A DNA stretch of 16,143 nucleotides from contig CAMNLN010000043.1 in the NCBI GenBank assembly GCA_946543025.1, positions 1-16,143 of the forward strand, given 5' to 3'. Positions within the stretch are counted from its first letter, which is position 1, and every line of letters starts with the position of its first letter. Positions 8,701 through 16,029 of the stretch are shown piece by piece. The notes beneath the pieces were generated by a model. The model did no database searches. It worked only from the letters and a program-made list of their open reading frames with translations, and was not told where the DNA came from. The position numbers and the translations under genes were made by a program. Source of the stretch: an uncultured Verrucomicrobiota bacterium. Its GTDB lineage: Bacteria; Verrucomicrobiota; Kiritimatiellia; RFP12; UBA1067.

Positions 8701-11050
8701 ATGGCATGGCGTTTCGACGGGCGTGCGTGCCGACGGCTCGGCCCCCGATTCGGATGGCGGGACCGTCTCCTTTGGGCTCTTCGACGAGCGTGGTCCGACG
8801 GGCCACGGAACGGCAACGTTGCGCCAGGACGCGGATGGCCGCGTCGCGTACGACATCTCGGCCATATCCGACCGCGATCAGCGTCCGGAGGCCGTTGCGC
8901 TCTCGCTTACGCTGCCGTGCGAGGCGTATGCGGGTGGCGAGTGGACAGGCGCGTCCGACAAGGTTTTCAGGTTTCCCGTGGTCGCAGAGAAGGCGCATTT
9001 TGGCGAAGGGCGCGTTCCGTCGATGCGGTTCGTGTCTGCCGACGGGCGCGAGGCGTTTACGCTGGATTTCCCGGTGCCTGTGCGCTATGTCGTCCAGGAT
9101 GACCGAAAGTGGAGGATCCCCACGTTCACGGTGCGTTTCCTTGGAGACTCGCCCAAATCCTTCAAGAAGGGCGATCGACATGCTTTTTCCTGCAACCTCT
9201 CCTCGCCGGGCGGGGTGACGGCCGTTTCCGATCGGCCGGTCGTCGTTGCGCGTGGCGACGACTGGATTCCGCTCGCATGCGTCAAGAACGTCGAAAAGGG
9301 CAGCGCGCTCGACTTTTCCACGATGGGGCTTCAAGACGCGCCTGCCGGAAAATACGGTTGGCTCAGGAATGTCGGCGGACACTTCGCGTTCGAGGGGCGT
9401 CCGGACATCCGCCAGCGATTCTACGGCGTGAACCTCTGTTTCGACGCGAACTTTCCGGACCACGCGTTGGCAGACGAGCTTGTGACGCGCCTGACGCGCT
9501 GCGGATACAACGCGCTGCGCGTCCACCACTACGCGAGCGAAAGGGGCGTAATCAAGGGGTCCGCAGACAGGCTGGGCATCAACGAGGAGTGGATGAAGCG
9601 GCTCGACTACCTGCTGTTTCGCGCAATGGAGAACGGCATCTACGTGACGACGGACCTGTTCACGATCCGTCCGGTTCGGTGGCGCGACGTCGGCATCGAC
9701 CGCAAGGGGGACGTTCCCATGCAGGTCTACAAGAACCTGATATGCGTCCACACGCCCGCCTTCGAGAACTGGAAAACCTTTGCCCGCAACATGCTTGAAC
9801 ATGTCAATCCATATACCGGGCGACGATATGCGGACGAGCCGGGTCTGCCGCTGATCTCGCTGATTAACGAGGGGACCTTGCTCTGGTGCTGGGACGAGAT
9901 AAAGCACGAGGCGCCGATGAAGGCGGCGTGGAAGAAATGGCTGGCGGAGAGACGCGCAACGGAACCTGGCTTTGCGAAGGGAATGCCGGAGGACGCTGCT
10001 CGCGTGTCGTGGCGCGGCAACGTCGCGCTCCTCGCGTTCATGGCGGACATGGAGGCGGGTTTTGCCAAGCGCGCGCGCGAATTTTTGCGTTCCCTTGGCG
10101 TGAAGGCGCTGCTCACGAACCAGAACTGCGGTCCACACGACGCGGCGATGAATTCGGTGCTGGAGACGTGGTACGACTACGTGGACGACCATTTCTACGT
10201 GGATCATCCACGGTACGTAGGGCGAAGGGGGCGCTTGCCGTCCCGTCTCTCCGGCGGGGACGCTGTCGCTTTCGCGCGAAAACGGATTGCGTCCGTATCC
10301 GCGTCGCGCCTGCCGTCAAAGCCGTTCTGCATCACGGAATGGAACTTCTGCGCGCCGGGCGCGGACAGGGGGATTGGCGGACTAATGACGGGTGCGACGG
10401 CGGGCGGACAGGACTGGGACGGCCTGTGGCGCTTCTCATACGCGCATGTAATCGACAATCTGCGAGAAGGCTTGGCGCGCCCCAGTTTCTTCGACATCGG
10501 GGCTGACCCTGTCGGGCAGGCGTCGGAACGCGCCTGCATCTGCCTGTTCCTGCGTGGCGACATGCCGGCGCGCGCTGCCCTGCCGGACTGTGCGGACGGC
10601 GGCTTCCTCGTCGATACGCCGCGCACCGCTGGCGGGTTCGCGAAGGCAGGCCATCTCGCCGCAGGCCCGCTCGCGTTTGACGTTGGCGACATTCCTGCGA
10701 CGTTGTGGGTCAGCGCGCTGGACGGAAAACCGATTGTTCGTTCCGATCGCCTGTTGCTGACACATCTTACAGACATGCAGGGAGATGGAGCCGAGTATTC
10801 CGATGCGTCGCGCACGGTGCTCCTCAAGTGGGGCGCGTATCCGCCGGTCATGCGCAATGGCTCGGCGAAGGTCGTCTTGGCGATCGCCGATCCGGTGAGC
10901 TGCGAGGTGTGGAGCCTTGACATGTCGGGCAGACGACAGGAGCGGATGCCCGCCGCCGCGCCCGACGGCAAGCTGTCGTTCTCCGTGTCGGTGAAAGGCG
11001 CCGATGGCGCGAGAATGTATTATGAAATCGTTCGTTGCAGGAAGGAGTAG
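5792..11050 (+). CDS. Exported GH92 alpha-mannosidase fused to a clan GH-A (GH5-like) glycoside hydrolase
   Basis: 1752 aa from ATG 5792. Residues about 1-40 are largely encoded by a palindromic repeat. Then comes RRRHVF and a hydrophobic core (about 43-62, ending VVHGAG) that reads as a Sec signal peptide. Residues about 65-220 are not confidently recognised. GH92 spans about 222-936: FIGT, FGLVQPSPDT, FSQTHLSGTGCEDLGD, SLWDTFRAAHPFYT, IPYFGRESFCMIG, YTEGNAW (E738, probable general acid), GNEPSHH and GNDDCGQLSVWYVF (D841/D842, expected in the general-base region). GH92 enzymes are calcium-dependent inverting exo-alpha-mannosidases. After a beta-rich linker, a TIM-barrel begins near residue 1204 (FYGVNLCF, NALRVHHY). 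It has LINEG (E1360, likely acid/base) and CITEW (E1516, likely nucleophile), the clan GH-A arrangement. A beta-sandwich ends the chain (LLLTHLTDMQ). The GH-A family and its substrate cannot be assigned by eye. The gene is probably co-transcribed with both neighbours. Confidence 0.87.
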   Translation: MYVSMEVVARFRHSGRVGVPSPTVTADGGGTPSLPVADRRRHVFAAAVSAVVVFALSLSAAGVVHGAGVSVDFLSREGTLGAFADVSAAYREFPCAEAVWGHMRKLGWKMRCGSDDPSLRVAATMSHRGKAFVVANGGARDVSFVPAVSGDMGAALHLYRFDSGRAPFKPVGVWRAGARVEVPAGALLLATTLILDAGGETRTGSSLRVNAGRFAGAPDDVIRHANPFIGTAWNGHTFPGATWPFGLVQPSPDTGFGDWQHCSGYTYLDPWIYGFSQTHLSGTGCEDLGDVLLQPFTGEAAVAADDFRGAKDFTSELAYPGYYTVAATNFGVKTELTAAPHVSWHRYTFANGKRARLLVDLQFGNVRDVHVFSHVEEASDICSADRRVIEGHSVRSSWLRGRHVAFRIEFSQPFAAKLKLPPKKGEKAGRYVLDFDLPSGEPLVAKVAISGTDEAGAARNMSAEADGWDFDAAVRRCGDAWRALFGRVELQEGSPDEKETFYTALYHAFSQPNDLADVDGRARDAGGRLFQTKRGRHYTGLSLWDTFRAAHPFYTLVASERVDDFCDSMLAQYRAIGYLPVIPYFGRESFCMIGNHSVPVIVDAWLKGFRGFDGEEAFAAITNSLTVFHKTPKGRKKAKENWDLLDRYGYYPFDVIKGESVSRTLECSYDDWCAAEMARALGHAEAEAFFRKRAANWRNVFDPSTGFMRGKDTKGRWREPFDPFACGHGGDVANDYTEGNAWQYTWHVLQDASGLIAALGGGDRFSDRLDGLFKAPEAAESESFMQDVTGVIGQYCQGNEPSHHVPYLYTLAGHPEKAAERIREITTRLYSPTLGGLCGNDDCGQLSVWYVFAGLGFYPVNPCGGEFVLGAPQLKKIKLSVGDGRTFTVVAKGLSAQNKYVRRILLDGKEHESPVIRYADIMRGGELTFEMTNRPACGPNRALEAGIDVNGCLRVGGKGAHMTLVVHREGWHGVSTGVRADGSAPDSDGGTVSFGLFDERGPTGHGTATLRQDADGRVAYDISAISDRDQRPEAVALSLTLPCEAYAGGEWTGASDKVFRFPVVAEKAHFGEGRVPSMRFVSADGREAFTLDFPVPVRYVVQDDRKWRIPTFTVRFLGDSPKSFKKGDRHAFSCNLSSPGGVTAVSDRPVVVARGDDWIPLACVKNVEKGSALDFSTMGLQDAPAGKYGWLRNVGGHFAFEGRPDIRQRFYGVNLCFDANFPDHALADELVTRLTRCGYNALRVHHYASERGVIKGSADRLGINEEWMKRLDYLLFRAMENGIYVTTDLFTIRPVRWRDVGIDRKGDVPMQVYKNLICVHTPAFENWKTFARNMLEHVNPYTGRRYADEPGLPLISLINEGTLLWCWDEIKHEAPMKAAWKKWLAERRATEPGFAKGMPEDAARVSWRGNVALLAFMADMEAGFAKRAREFLRSLGVKALLTNQNCGPHDAAMNSVLETWYDYVDDHFYVDHPRYVGRRGRLPSRLSGGDAVAFARKRIASVSASRLPSKPFCITEWNFCAPGADRGIGGLMTGATAGGQDWDGLWRFSYAHVIDNLREGLARPSFFDIGADPVGQASERACICLFLRGDMPARAALPDCADGGFLVDTPRTAGGFAKAGHLAAGPLAFDVGDIPATLWVSALDGKPIVRSDRLLLTHLTDMQGDGAEYSDASRTVLLKWGAYPPVMRNGSAKVVLAIADPVSCEVWSLDMSGRRQERMPAAAPDGKLSFSVSVKGADGARMYYEIVRCRKE
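5832..5897 (+). repeat. Nested palindromic repeat element inside the 5' coding region
   Basis: Left arm 5832-5860 and right arm 5869-5897 are inverted copies, 29 bases each with 26 matching, separated by the 8-base loop GTAACCGC. Each arm is also a smaller hairpin: GGTCGGCG/CGCCGACC around TTCCAT on the left, and GGACGGCG/CGCCGTCC around GTGGAA on the right. The whole can fold as one long hairpin or as two side-by-side ones. It is read in frame as roughly SGRVGVPSPTVTADGGGTP, between the start codon and the signal peptide core. ATTCCGG is also directly repeated just before it (5821-5827 and 5829-5835). This resembles dispersed palindromic elements of Verrucomicrobia-like genomes. No second copy lies in this window, so multi-copy status is unproven. 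Confidence 0.85.
11039..11047 (+). promoter_or_regulatory. Ribosome binding site AGGAAGGAG deciding the GH29-GH92 start
   Basis: AGGAAGGAG lies within the last codons of the preceding gene, and its GGAG ends 9 bases before ATG 11057. The upstream TTG at 11051 would be only 3 bases away, so ATG 11057 is preferred. Confidence 0.75.
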
Positions 11051-11056
11051 TTGTCG

Positions 11057-14000
11057 ATGACACGTTTTTCACGCGGAATCCTCGTGGCGGCATGCGCCAT
11101 GGCTATGGCGCATGCGTTGGCCGACGGTCAATACGGCGCCACGTGGGAGTCGCTTGATTCGCGGCCGGTTCCGGGATGGTGGCAGGACGCGAAGTTCGGA
11201 ATCTTCATCTTCTGGGGCCCGTACTCCGTTCCCGCCTACGCCCCGCTTGATTCGAAGGACATCTACGCCTGCTACGCGGAATGGTACCAGGGGAGAATGC
11301 TGCAGAAGAAGAAAAAGCAGGAACCGAACCCGTTCAGGGAACACAACATTAAGCATTACGCCGACATGCCGTACGCCAACTTCGCGGCGCAGTTCACGGC
11401 GCGCTTCTTCGAGCCTGCGAAGTGGGCGGAGATGTTCAAGAAGGCCGGCGCCAAGTATGTGGTTCTCGCGTCAAAACATCATGACGGGTACGCGCTTTGG
11501 CCCAGCCCCGAGTCGCCGTACTTCAACTCGGTGGCGGTCGGGTCGGGGCGCGACCTGGCGGGCGAGCTTTCCCGCGCGGTGAAGGCCGCGGGGCTGAAGA
11601 GCGGCTTCTACTATTCGCTCATCGAATACGCGAACCCGTATTCGCCGAACGTGGAGAAGCGCTACAAGGTCAAGGCGGCGAAGGGGGCGGACGCACGGAA
11701 GTGGGCGCGCGCGATGAATGTCCCGCAGATGAAGGAGCTTGTCGAAGACTATTCGGCCGACATCCTGTACACGGACGGCGACTGGGAGGCGACTGACGAC
11801 GAGTTTTGCTCGCGGGAATTCCTCCAGTGGCTGTTCAACGAGTCGACGATGAAAGACTCGATCGTCGTGAACGACCGCTGGGGGATCAAGTGCCGCGGCC
11901 GGCATGGCGGATACTACACGACGGAATACGGTTTCCGGGAGGGGCACGAGAAGGCAGGGGAGATCATCCACCCATGGGAAGAGTGCCGGGGGCTGGGCCG
12001 TTCGTTCGGTTACAACCGGTTCGAGACCGCCCGGCAGTACGCGAGCGCGGAAGACTGCATCCGCACGCTCGTGGACATCGTCTCAAGGGGCGGCAACCTG
12101 CTGCTGGACGTGGGGCCGGACGCCGACGGACGCATCCCTCCAATCATGGAAGATCGTCTGCTGCAGATCGGCGAATGGCTTGCCGTGAACGGAGAGGCCA
12201 TATACGGGACGCGCGCAAGATCCGTTGGCCCGAAAAGCGACGGCGGCAAGACGTTCTTCACCGAAAAGGGCGATGCGCTCTACGCCATCGTGACGGAGCG
12301 GCCCTGCGGAGAAGTCCGCGTCAAGGGCGTTGAGGCGGCGAAGGACGTGGCGCTGCTCGGCGAGGACATGAGGGTGGAGTGGCGCGTGGACAGCGGGGAT
12401 CTCGTCGTGACGGTTCCCGCCGCCATGCCGCTCAAGGGCCGTCACGCCTGGGCTTTTAAGATTTCCGGCACCGTGCCGTCGAAGCCTCGGGCTCAGGCTG
12501 TTTCGGCGAAACCGGCCCTTTCGCGGAAGCGTGTTGCAGAAGGAGACGACGTGCTTGCGCATGTCGATCCGTTCATCGGCACGGAGGGGAAGGGCAACAC
12601 GCTTCCCGGTCCGACGGCGCCGTTCGCGCTCATCCAGCCGGGGCCGGACTCCGGATCCGTGGACATCGCCGGAGGAAAAAATCCGCGCTACTGCAACGGC
12701 TACAAGCGCGACGACGACCGGATAATCGGCTTCACGCAGACGCACCTCTCCGGCACCGGCTGCCCGGACCTGTGCGACTTTCTCCTGCTGCCGTTCACAG
12801 GCGATGAGCCCGCGTGGGGGCTGAAGGATCGCGAAACGGAGACGTCTCGCCCCGGATACTATTCGGTGCATTTCACAAACACGCTCGTGCGCACCGAGAT
12901 CACCGCCACGCGGCGGTGCGGCGTCTATCGCATGACGTGGGCGGCGAACGCGCGTCCGCGCCTGCTGGTGGACCTGCAGCATGGGAATGTGGCCACGTAT
13001 TCGAAGATGTCGAATTCCAACCACGTGCTGGCCTCGTCCAGCCGGATCGACCGCGCGCGAAACCGTCTTTACGTGGACAACCACGTGCAGGCTTGGCTTC
13101 AGAACAGGCATGTCTCCGGCGTGTTCGCGTTCAGCCGGCCGATCGCTTCCGTGGCGGAACTTCCGCCCGAGCCTGGCAACCGTGCGAAGAGGTATATCCT
13201 GGACTTCGCCGCCTCCGCCGAGCCGCTTGAGATCAAAGTGTCGATATCCGGCGTCGACTCGGCCGGGGCGGAGCGCAACCTCGATGCCGAGCTGGGTGCC
13301 GATTCTGCCTTCGAGCGAGTGCGAAAGGAGACGGAAGACGCCTGGCGCGCGCTCCTTGGACGCGTACGGGCGAAGGCGCCGCCCGATACGCTCAAGCTTG
13401 TCTACACCGCGCTCTACCATTGCTTCCAGCAGCCGAACCTCTTCTCGGACGTGGACGGGCGCTACCGCAACGCCGCCGCGGAGATCGATCGCACGGACGG
13501 CGAATACTACACGGGATTCTCGCTGTGGGACACGTTCAGGGCCGTCCATCCCCTCTACACGATTCTCGCGCCGGAGAAGGTGGATGCGTTCGTCCGTTCC
13601 TTCCTCGCGCAGTACCGCTGCGTCGGCTACCTGCCCGTCATCCCCTATTTCGGGCGCGAGACGTTCTGCATGATCGGAGTCCATTCCATCCCCGTAATCA
13701 CGGACGCCTACCTGAAGGGTTTCCGCGGGTTTGACGCCGAGGAGGCGCTCACGGCCGTCACGAACGCCCTCACGGTGACGCACCGCAGCCGCCCGCGCGC
13801 GGAGTGGTGGGTCCCGGACGAAGACTGGGAGCTGCTCGACCGATTCGGCTATTATCCCTGGGATTTCACGTACAACCAGGGCGTCTCGCGCACGCTGGAG
13901 ATCGCTTACAACGAGGCGTGCGCGGCGACGTTGGCGCGCGCGTTGGGCAAGAAGGACGTGGCGGAAATGTTCGCTGCCCGTTCGCAGAGGTGGACAAACC

Positions 14001-14665
14001 ATTTCGACCGGGCGACGCTGCTTATGCGCGGACGCGGCGCGAACGGCACATGGCGCGAGCCGTTCGACCCGACGAAACGCACGTACTGCACACAGCGCGG
14101 CGGCGACTACACCGAGTCCAACGCGCGCGAGTACACGTGGTTCGTGCCGCACGACCCGACGGGTCTCATCGAGGCGTTCGGCGGGAAGGACATGTTCGTC
14201 CGCGAGCTTTCGGACTTCTTCTGGAAGCACCGCGAGTATCGACACGACAACGAGCCCGGCCACCAGGCACCCTATCAGTTCGCATTTGCGGGACGGCCCG
14301 ACCTGACGGCGCGCATTGTGCGAGAGACGATCCGCAACAGCTATTTCGCCACGTCGCACGCTATGCGCGGCAACGACGACTGCGGACAGATGAGCGCCTG
14401 GTACTTGTTCTCGACGTTCGGTTTCTATCCGTTCGACGGTTTTTCCGCTACATACGTTCTGGGCGCTCCCCAGATAGAGGAGGCGACGCTTGAGCTGCCG
14501 AACGGGCGGTGCCTGCACATCACGGCGCCGGGACTCTCTGAAGAGGCGATGTATGTGGCGCGCGTCGAACTGAACGGCAAGGTGCTGAAGGGGCCGACCG
14601 TTTCGCACGCCGAGCTCATGCGCGGCGGCGAACTGGTGTTCCACATGACCGACAAAGCACGTTAA
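11057..14665 (+). CDS. Exported GH29 alpha-L-fucosidase fused to a GH92 alpha-mannosidase
   Basis: 1202 aa. A signal peptide is clear (TRFSRGILVAACAMAMAHALA), with cleavage probably after AHALA. The GH29 domain covers about residues 25-390: WWQDAKFGIFIFWGPYSVPAY, SKHHDGYALW, ILYTDGDW (D240 in the position of the retaining nucleophile), ECRGLGRSFGYNRFE and LVDIVSRGGNLLLDVGPDADG. A small beta domain follows to about 470. After a proline/alanine-rich linker the GH92 domain starts near 500: VDPFIGT, IGFTQTHLSGTGCPDLCD, FSLWDTFRAVHPLYT, IPYFGRETFCMIG, YTESNAREY (E1020, probable acid), DNEPGHQAPY and GNDDCGQMSAWYLF (D1107/D1108). Both domains look intact. GH29 releases alpha-L-fucose by a retaining mechanism and GH92 releases mannose by an inverting one, so a fucosylated mannose-containing glycan is a reasonable inferred target. 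The GH92 half is clearly paralogous to that of the previous gene. Confidence 0.9.
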   Translation: MTRFSRGILVAACAMAMAHALADGQYGATWESLDSRPVPGWWQDAKFGIFIFWGPYSVPAYAPLDSKDIYACYAEWYQGRMLQKKKKQEPNPFREHNIKHYADMPYANFAAQFTARFFEPAKWAEMFKKAGAKYVVLASKHHDGYALWPSPESPYFNSVAVGSGRDLAGELSRAVKAAGLKSGFYYSLIEYANPYSPNVEKRYKVKAAKGADARKWARAMNVPQMKELVEDYSADILYTDGDWEATDDEFCSREFLQWLFNESTMKDSIVVNDRWGIKCRGRHGGYYTTEYGFREGHEKAGEIIHPWEECRGLGRSFGYNRFETARQYASAEDCIRTLVDIVSRGGNLLLDVGPDADGRIPPIMEDRLLQIGEWLAVNGEAIYGTRARSVGPKSDGGKTFFTEKGDALYAIVTERPCGEVRVKGVEAAKDVALLGEDMRVEWRVDSGDLVVTVPAAMPLKGRHAWAFKISGTVPSKPRAQAVSAKPALSRKRVAEGDDVLAHVDPFIGTEGKGNTLPGPTAPFALIQPGPDSGSVDIAGGKNPRYCNGYKRDDDRIIGFTQTHLSGTGCPDLCDFLLLPFTGDEPAWGLKDRETETSRPGYYSVHFTNTLVRTEITATRRCGVYRMTWAANARPRLLVDLQHGNVATYSKMSNSNHVLASSSRIDRARNRLYVDNHVQAWLQNRHVSGVFAFSRPIASVAELPPEPGNRAKRYILDFAASAEPLEIKVSISGVDSAGAERNLDAELGADSAFERVRKETEDAWRALLGRVRAKAPPDTLKLVYTALYHCFQQPNLFSDVDGRYRNAAAEIDRTDGEYYTGFSLWDTFRAVHPLYTILAPEKVDAFVRSFLAQYRCVGYLPVIPYFGRETFCMIGVHSIPVITDAYLKGFRGFDAEEALTAVTNALTVTHRSRPRAEWWVPDEDWELLDRFGYYPWDFTYNQGVSRTLEIAYNEACAATLARALGKKDVAEMFAARSQRWTNHFDRATLLMRGRGANGTWREPFDPTKRTYCTQRGGDYTESNAREYTWFVPHDPTGLIEAFGGKDMFVRELSDFFWKHREYRHDNEPGHQAPYQFAFAGRPDLTARIVRETIRNSYFATSHAMRGNDDCGQMSAWYLFSTFGFYPFDGFSATYVLGAPQIEEATLELPNGRCLHITAPGLSEEAMYVARVELNGKVLKGPTVSHAELMRGGELVFHMTDKAR
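12541..12553 (+). promoter_or_regulatory. Possible internal ribosome binding site and GTG at the GH29/GH92 junction
   Basis: AGGAG (12541-12545), spaced 5 bases from an in-frame GTG (12551-12553, codon 499), lies just before the first GH92 motif (VDPFIGT). It could be a relic of a former gene boundary or an internal start giving a free GH92 domain. Such a product would lack a signal peptide. Chance is a serious alternative in purine-rich coding sequence. Confidence 0.25.
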
Positions 14666-14678
14666 AAGCCCTTGATAT

Positions 14679-14683
14679 GGAGG
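14679..14683 (+). promoter_or_regulatory. Ribosome binding site GGAGG deciding the metallophosphoesterase start
   Basis: GGAGG sits 8 bases before ATG 14692. The earlier in-frame ATG at 14677 overlaps this site and has none of its own, so 14692 is chosen. Confidence 0.8.
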
Positions 14684-14691
14684 TGAAGGAA

Positions 14692-15828
14692 ATGAAAGCG
14701 ATGATGAACCGCAGGGAATTCTTGAAGCTGGGCACAGGGGCGCTGGCCGCCGTCGGAGCCGGATGTACGAGTTCGCGCGCCTCGGACGCGAAGTATTCCG
14801 TCCTCGTGCTGGGCGACGTGCACTTCGACGCGCCGGAAATCGGCGTCTACCATGCCTACTACAAGCCAACGACGGGGAAGGCGGCCGAGGTATTCCCCTT
14901 GCGGATGAAGCGCGAGCACGACCAGTGGAGCGGGCTCATGCAGCGGCTTGCGGCGGCGGCGCGGAAGGACGTCCGGCCTGACACGAAGTTCGTGCTGCAG
15001 CTCGGCGACCTCATCCAGGGAAACTGCGCCAAGGCGGACGTCCACGCAAAGATGCTGGAGGACGGCTTTTCGTACTTCAAGAAGACCGTCTCGCCCGACG
15101 TGCCGTTCCTGCCCGTCGTGGGCAACCATGACGTGGACAGGAGCCTGTGGCTGGACAAGAAGTCCGCCATGGAGGTCTACTGCGAGACGATGTTCCCGAA
15201 GTTGACGCAGGAGCTGGCAAGGCCCGTCAACAGCACCACGTTCGCCTTCCGCCAAGGACCAGACCTCTTCCTCTATGCGGACTTCAACTTCCCCGACCAC
15301 GCGCGCATCCTGAACCTGCTGGAAGACCACGCGAACGTGCGGCACACGTTCCTTGTCTCGCACGGCGCCGTGGTGCCAGTTGGCACCGGCCCGCATTTCC
15401 GTTGGTTCCTGCTGGGCAAGAAGGAACACGCGGCCGCGCGCCGGAAGCTCTTCTCCGAGCTGTGCCGCCGCAACGCGATCGCGCTCGTGGGGCACAACCA
15501 CATTACCTCGTTTGCTGACCTCAAGACGCCGAAAGGGCGTCTCACGCAATTCATGGCGACGAGCGTGTGGGCGGCCGAGAGACAGGCGGACATGCCGCCC
15601 AAGCACACCTCGCCGGAAGGATACGCGTGCCTGCCCAAGAAGACGAGAGACTACGACCTCGCGGACGCGCGCACGCTCTTTGCCGAGTATCGTCCGCACA
15701 TAAAGGATTTCTTCCTCTCCGGACTGCAGGGCCGCTTCATGCTGGACGTCTCGGACACGACCGTGACGATGACCGCTTCCGGCGGCGACCGCGCCGAAGC
15801 CGCGCGTGTCTTCGTCCTTCGCGGATGA
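14692..15828 (+). CDS. Tat-exported calcineurin-like metallophosphoesterase
   Basis: 378 aa. The N-terminus has a twin-arginine motif (NRREFLK, residues 6-12) and a short hydrophobic stretch ending AAVGAGC. Cys25 could be lipidated, although Gly at -3 is a poor lipobox residue, so a Tat lipoprotein or soluble periplasmic form are both possible. All metallophosphoesterase blocks are present: GDVH (D42, H44), LGDLIQG (D106), GNHDVD (N145, H146), SHGA (H224) and GHNH (H268, H270). These bind a dinuclear metal centre that cleaves phosphate mono- or diesters. The substrate is unknown. Length and export resemble secreted phosphoesterases of the calcineurin-like family. The gene follows the fucosidase/mannosidase gene by 26 bases and precedes the operon terminator, which hints at phosphate removal from a glycan or a scavenging role. 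That link is inference only. Confidence 0.88.
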   Translation: MKAMMNRREFLKLGTGALAAVGAGCTSSRASDAKYSVLVLGDVHFDAPEIGVYHAYYKPTTGKAAEVFPLRMKREHDQWSGLMQRLAAAARKDVRPDTKFVLQLGDLIQGNCAKADVHAKMLEDGFSYFKKTVSPDVPFLPVVGNHDVDRSLWLDKKSAMEVYCETMFPKLTQELARPVNSTTFAFRQGPDLFLYADFNFPDHARILNLLEDHANVRHTFLVSHGAVVPVGTGPHFRWFLLGKKEHAAARRKLFSELCRRNAIALVGHNHITSFADLKTPKGRLTQFMATSVWAAERQADMPPKHTSPEGYACLPKKTRDYDLADARTLFAEYRPHIKDFFLSGLQGRFMLDVSDTTVTMTASGGDRAEAARVFVLRG

Positions 15829-16029
15829 GCGGCATATCCAGGAAACGAAGGACATGTTGTATAACTAGCTTGTGGAGCTACGCGGGGGACATGACGGCAT
15901 ACGCGAACTGGAAGCCGAACTCGAAAGCGAACGCGGCGGCGCGGAAGCCGTCACGCGCCGTTGCGGTTCCGGCGGCAGCCTCGTCGCGACGCGCGTCGAG
16001 TAGCGATGCCCAGGTCGGCATAAGGACAG
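15829..16029. other. Intergenic region between convergent genes
   Basis: About 200 bases between the phosphoesterase stop and the terminator. Apart from the possible 43-codon remnant described separately, I see no convincing gene, RNA or promoter. Two small palindromes occur (TAGCT/AGCTA at 15866-15880 and CGACGCGCGTCG at 15987-15998), but both are short enough to be chance. Confidence 0.5.
15872..16003 (+). pseudogene. Possible decayed SUI1/YciH-like fragment or small ORF (43 codons)
   Basis: A GTG-initiated frame of 43 codons has GC-rich third positions like the real genes. It reads DGIRELEAELESE then VTRRCGSGGSLVATRVE before TAG. The RRCGSGG segment after an acidic helix resembles the conserved core of SUI1/YciH translation factors, where a GGTV...IEIQGDH segment would normally follow. 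That continuation is missing here. A frame shift downstream gives AQVGIRTGGG, which loosely resembles the usual C-terminus. No good ribosome binding site is visible and an in-frame stop lies just upstream. The best reading is a degraded remnant, and chance similarity cannot be excluded. Confidence 0.25.

Noticed and set aside
8474..10207. Minus-strand open frame of about 577 codons opposite the GH92/GH-A junction
   Set aside because: The translation is a low-complexity shadow with no domain or start signal, antisense to a clear glycosidase.
12083..14869. Very long minus-strand open frame (about 928 codons) opposite the GH29-GH92 gene
   Set aside because: It has the same composition effect. 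The plus strand carries all catalytic motifs of two known families, and the antisense frame has none.
15866..15880. Small inverted repeat TAGCT/AGCTA as a terminator for the phosphoesterase gene
   Set aside because: The stem is only 5 pairs and has no U tract. The structure at 16030-16063 is far stronger.
15987..15998. Perfect 12-base palindrome CGACGCGCGTCG as an operator
   Set aside because: Short all-CGA-type palindromes are expected by chance in DNA of this composition, and no promoter is next to it.
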